This document shows, in pieces, positions 59,690-64,000 of a DNA stretch of 64,000 bases. Position 1 is the stretch's first letter; the number at the start of each line of letters is the position of its first letter. The DNA lies in NCBI GenBank assembly GCA_019925105.1, contig JAHGAU010000006.1:868001-932000 (forward strand), in the 5' to 3' direction. Made by a program: the position numbers and the translations under genes. The notes under the pieces were generated by a model. The model worked only from the letters and a program-made list of their open reading frames with translations, was not told the DNA's origin and searched no databases. This DNA is from Niebla homalea (taxonomy: Eukaryota > Ascomycota > Lecanoromycetes > Lecanorales > Ramalinaceae).

Positions 59690-62600
59690 CTCCCACTTAA
59701 TCAGTAGCTTTATAATATTATAATACCGTATTATTCATTAAGTAAGGAGTAAAAGCTCCCATTAAACCGTATTACCATAATAACGGGTATATTTATCCCA
59801 ACTTTAATAGTAAAAGATATATTTTAAACTCTAAAGGTATAATTATTCCAATTTTAAATGATTTTTAAATTTTTAAAAAGCGTCCCTTAATAATGGCTTT
59901 ATTAGGCTATCCGCTATTATATTATTAATAAAATAATATATGAGCTTTACCTATTTATTAACTATATACTCCCGGAGGAAGTAATACTTAATATATATAT
60001 ACTTTATCTTTAAGTGGTTTATAAAGTCCTTTATTAGTATAATCGTTCCTTAATTATTATAAAAGATTACCGTAATAAGGGTAAAAGCCCCAATATCGTG
60101 CTTAAGCTAGGTAAGAAAAGCGTAATCTTATATAATATCCTTATCCTTAAGGGCTAGTAATACCGTTAGATTTAGGGTAACTTTAATAAGCTAAGTTAAT
60201 AACCGTTTAAGCCAGATCGCCTCTTTAATAGCGTTATATTATCTTACGTACTTAATTTTATAGGTAAATAGGGTTATAGTTGGTTAACGTTTTAAAGATT
60301 AATTAATAATTATACTTCTTAAGTTAAAGGTATACCTAAAGGTAGACCGACGTATTTACGGGTTGCTGGCGTAATCTAAGTCTATATAATTATTAAGGGG
60401 CTTTAAAGGGCCTTAAAAGATAAGTTTTAAGGAGGTTATACCGCGGAAGTAATAAAAAATCTTTTTAACGGCTATTTAATACCCTTTATTAAGGTTAAAC
60501 GCGTAATATAATATTACCGATATTATATAGGTTATATTAAGCTTAATATTTATTATAATATATATAAATAAGTTAATAATAGACTGATATTTAAGCCGAA
60601 ATTACTTTAGGGCGGTATATTTTTTATTAATTAACTTAAAACGGGCACCTACGTCTATAAGAATAACTATATTATTACTTTTGGAAAGAGGATCGTTATA
60701 TATATTAAACTAAATAAGGACCTATTTAATATAGCTTTTTTAATTAAGAATTAAGGTTTAATTTTATTAATTACGGGTAATACTTATGCTTAAGTATTAA
60801 CTATATAGGCCCAGATCGGATATCTTAAACTTCTTATTTAATTAAGCCTTTAAATCAGTAATAGCCTATTTATTAATTTCTATTATTAAAATATTATCGA
60901 TATATACGGTAATAATAATATTAATATCTAGGTTTAAGAATATATTATAATTTTTATTAATATAACGGTAACCAAGTTTCTTAAGGAATATAAAGAAGTA
61001 TTAATATTAAATTTAAGGTAATTATTTAAGCTTATAAAAAGCTTTATTTAATAGGTAAACCCGTCTTAAGTTATTATTAAAACCCGTAAGCTAATAAATA
61101 TAAATCTTTTTAAGGATATTACCGTAAAGGAATACTATTTTAACGTTTATTTACTTAATCTTTAGGTTATATATAACCGTTATAGTAAAGAGGGCCTTAT
61201 AGCTTATAGGCTTAATAACCGTTATATAGGTATTAAAGAAATCTAAGTTTTCCTTTTATTAAAAGTTACGGATTACCCACCTGGCCTTATACCGGGTAAT
61301 ATTACCGTCTAGTCTACGTTTATACTTATAGACTTATTTATTATTTAGCATATTAATACCGGGAGGTAAATCTATTAAAATCCAGGTTTTATTCTTTTTT
61401 AAGGATTTAACTTTATCTTTTATAATAAACTCTTACTTTATCTTATAATATACGTTTTTTACGGCTTATATATAAGTCGTAAACTTAATATAATCCGTAA
61501 GGATCGCGGTTATAAGATATATAAACGTTAATTAAAAGTTAGTGGCTTAATAATTAAAGTCCTGGTTACGCTGGTAGCTTAAAGGTTATATTTTGGCTAC
61601 GTAAGCTTAAGTAAATAAATCTAAAAATTTAGTAAATTCTCTTAAAAATAAGTAATAATATAGAATTAAATTATAAAGATTAAGTAAGTTTAAGTTTAAG
61701 TCTATAAAAATATATATACCCGGAAATTCCTTTATAATACTATTATTAAAAATAAATAAAAATAATATAAATAAATCCTTTTTATTAATATTTTCCTTAA
61801 TAATTATAGGTTTTAAAGTTATACGGGGCTTAAGTTATTTATCGGATATAAATTTAATTATATCCTTAATAATAATATTATCGGTTTTATCCGTAACGTT
61901 TATAATATAAAAGCTTTATATAATAATAATAACCGGCTTATTATCTATATTTTTATTATTACCGAGACGTATCCGTTTTAATAATAACTAAAAATCCATA
62001 ATAACTATCTCCTTTTATTTCGGTATTAAGTGACGAATTAATAAGGGGTTATTGGCTTTACGTTTAGGTTAAACGGCCTTATCCTTTAGTTATTTAACGT
62101 AATTATAACGTTAAACTTAGCCATTTAGTATAAGTATTTTATAAATATAATAGCCTTTAAAGCCGATAAAACGTCCTTTAATAGTTTTAATTTAGAATTT
62201 TATTTAATTTATACCCGGAAGCTTATGCTTTTAATATATACCGCGTCGTTTAACTTTCTTAATAAAAGATTAATCGGGTTTCTTAAAACCTATAATTTAA
62301 TTTAGTACATTATAAGTACTTATAAATATTATATTATATATAAAGGCCGTTATAATAATAAGTTTAATAATAAGAATACGCGGTAAACTATTATTTAGTA
62401 ATATTATATAGGCCCGGGTAATAAAAGTTTAACCTATTTATTTAAAAATACCGTTTTATTAAGGGTTATAAAATACCGTAAACTCCCATTAAATCCCTTT
62501 AACGTACCGTTAATTATTAAATTAAAAGCCGTTATATATATTATTATTATTAATATATAAACGGCGGATAAGGCAGTTTAAATAATAGATTTTTTTTATA

Positions 62601-64000
62601 TAACTTTAAAAAACTTTAAGAATTATCTTATATAAAGAATCTAATAATAAGGCTATATAAATGATTTTAATAACGTTTTTAATAAAAATAACGATTTATT
62701 TATAATCGGCTTTTATATTATTAATAAAATTAATTAAGTCGGAATAAATAAACTTATTTTAATAAATACCAGGTTTAATATAGTTTTTACTTAACTTAAG
62801 CTTTATTCATATCTCCGTATAAATAACGTATTTATAGTCCTTTAATAGATCTGGTAAATTGAAAAGGTCGATACCGGTTACCGTTTCCGGTAAGAACTTA
62901 ATATTTTACTCCCCTATATGCCTTATTACCTTATATTAATATTTTAGGGCTTTTTAATTTACGGGAATAATATATAAGGCTACGGATATTAAATTATTAA
63001 TAACTTTAATATTGACTTTAAGGAGATAAAGGGCCGTTAATAAGAGTTTTATAAAGATATTATTACGGCCGATAAATATACTTAAATCCTCTGGGTTATT
63101 ACTTTACTTAAGGGGATAACCGGCTCGTTATAACTATCCGGGGCTAATAAGATTAAAGGTATTATTAAAGATAAAAAAGACGTTATAAATAATTAAATTA
63201 CGGACGCCTTTATTAGATTAATATGGGATTTTAATAATTTTAATATAAGTAATATTTTTCCCCTTAAAAAAGCTTTTAATAATAATAAGCTTAAGGAAAA
63301 GTTCCTTATAGATAAAGATACGGTTATTACCGATAATATAATTTATATAACCGGTATTAAAGATATAAATAATAAAAGTAAATATATTTATAATTAAATA
63401 TACTTAATAATCCCGGTAAATAACGGGCGGTAAAGCCGGTATAATAACGATAACGTATATAAAGGCCAGGTTTACTAAGGCCTTAACCCCGAAAAGGCTT
63501 TATATTCCTTATCCTTAAATTTATTATTACCTTTATTATTATTTTTATTATCGTTATTATTGCCGTTACCGTAATGCTAGCGTTTTTAATCGTTACCGGT
63601 ACCTATATTACTATTATTATTATTGCTATAACGCTTATTATTATTATTATAAATTGATTTATTATGCCTATAAAGTAAGCGATAACCGGTAATAATATAA
63701 AAATATTTCTTTTATAGGATTTTAACGTAATAGCTTTAATAAATACCGAATTACGGAGGAATATGGAACGGAATAAAGTTATTCAGACGGATATCGTCCC
63801 GGAAACGTGGATCGGTAATAATAATTATAAAGGCTATAATATTAAACGTAAATATCTTATTTAAGGCTTTATATTAAAGAAACCGGTTAATAATATAAGT
63901 AAATACGTATTTTAAAACGTTAATATTATTATCAGCCGTTTAAAACGGTTTATATTTATTATTATATTAATTAATATAAACTTTATACTCCGGGTTAAAG
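59690..64000 (-). pseudogene. Copia C4: RNase H, RT, integrase, protease, continuing out of the window
   Basis: It is collinear with C2 without the TRIM. RNase H about 59690-60650, RT with YIDNIL at 60904-60887, integrase about 61.9-63.1 kb, protease side near 63380, Asn-rich stretch 63510-63660, gag beyond. At 62700 it shows the uninterrupted target (gatttatttataatcggctt) that proves the TRIM insertion in C2. Stops throughout. The 5' LTR lies right of the window. Confidence 0.8.

Noticed and set aside
1..64000. Secondary-metabolite cluster, effector gene or Starship cargo
   Set aside because: No intact frame longer than about 100 codons exists outside the minisatellite, and no signal peptide, PKS/NRPS motif or DUF3435 recombinase could be recognised.

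Overview
This window is a 64-kb transposon graveyard from a filamentous ascomycete (Pezizomycotina); the species cannot be told from the sequence. It is extremely AT-rich. Every protein-coding relic is riddled with TAA/TAG stops, and related copies differ almost only by C-to-T and G-to-A changes. That is the signature of repeat-induced point mutation (RIP). I see no intact gene, no host gene, no rRNA or tRNA gene, and no CRISPR array. The open frames longer than about 60 codons are chance survivors inside dead elements.

Layout from left to right. 1-4393: a minus-strand Tad1-like LINE (LINE-D) that inserted into a Ty3/gypsy chromovirus-type relic (G1, minus, 4394-9385). 9386-9601: a solo LTR (family L3). 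9762-10490: a tRNA-derived SINE (family SINE-B). About 10.5-19.5 kb: a plus-strand gypsy relic (G3: protease, RT, RNase H, integrase), interrupted by a 1.13-kb foldback element with a minisatellite (13542-14670) and a second SINE-B (17567-18302). About 19.6-26.7 kb: a second plus-strand relic of the same gypsy type (G5), holding two solo LTRs (21477-21645, 23133-23470) and a complete 1.5-kb miniature LTR element (24102-25610). 26754-27056: solo LTR L2 with a copia solo LTR inside it. 27057-27825: a DDE transposase fragment. 27826-29130: a LINE 3' fragment split by a SINE-B. About 29.6-34.4 kb: minus-strand gypsy relic G4 with a SINE-B and a solo LTR inside. 34466-34854: solo LTR L3 with solo LTR L2 nested in it. 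About 35.3-38.1 kb: gypsy G2 (same family as G1) with a 210-bp LINE fragment inside. 40120-49271: two head-to-tail plus-strand Tad1-like LINEs (A truncated, B nearly complete); B carries two minus-strand LINE 3' fragments. 49272-64000: a nest of Ty1/copia elements on the minus strand. C1 contains complete C2 (50383-57578), C2 contains a 985-bp TRIM, and C4, also inside C1, runs off the window.

The elements relate to each other as autonomous and dependent partners. The SINE-B 3' end and its (ATCA)n tail match the Tad1-like LINE 3' end, so the LINE machinery probably moved the SINE. The miniature LTR elements have LTRs and target-site duplications but no pol, and must have borrowed copia or gypsy proteins. 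Insertion order can be read directly from nesting and from target-site duplications (TSDs). Short insertions (solo LTRs, TRIMs, LINE fragments of a few hundred bases) are the only GC-rich islands. This fits the known minimum length for RIP, or arrival after RIP had acted.
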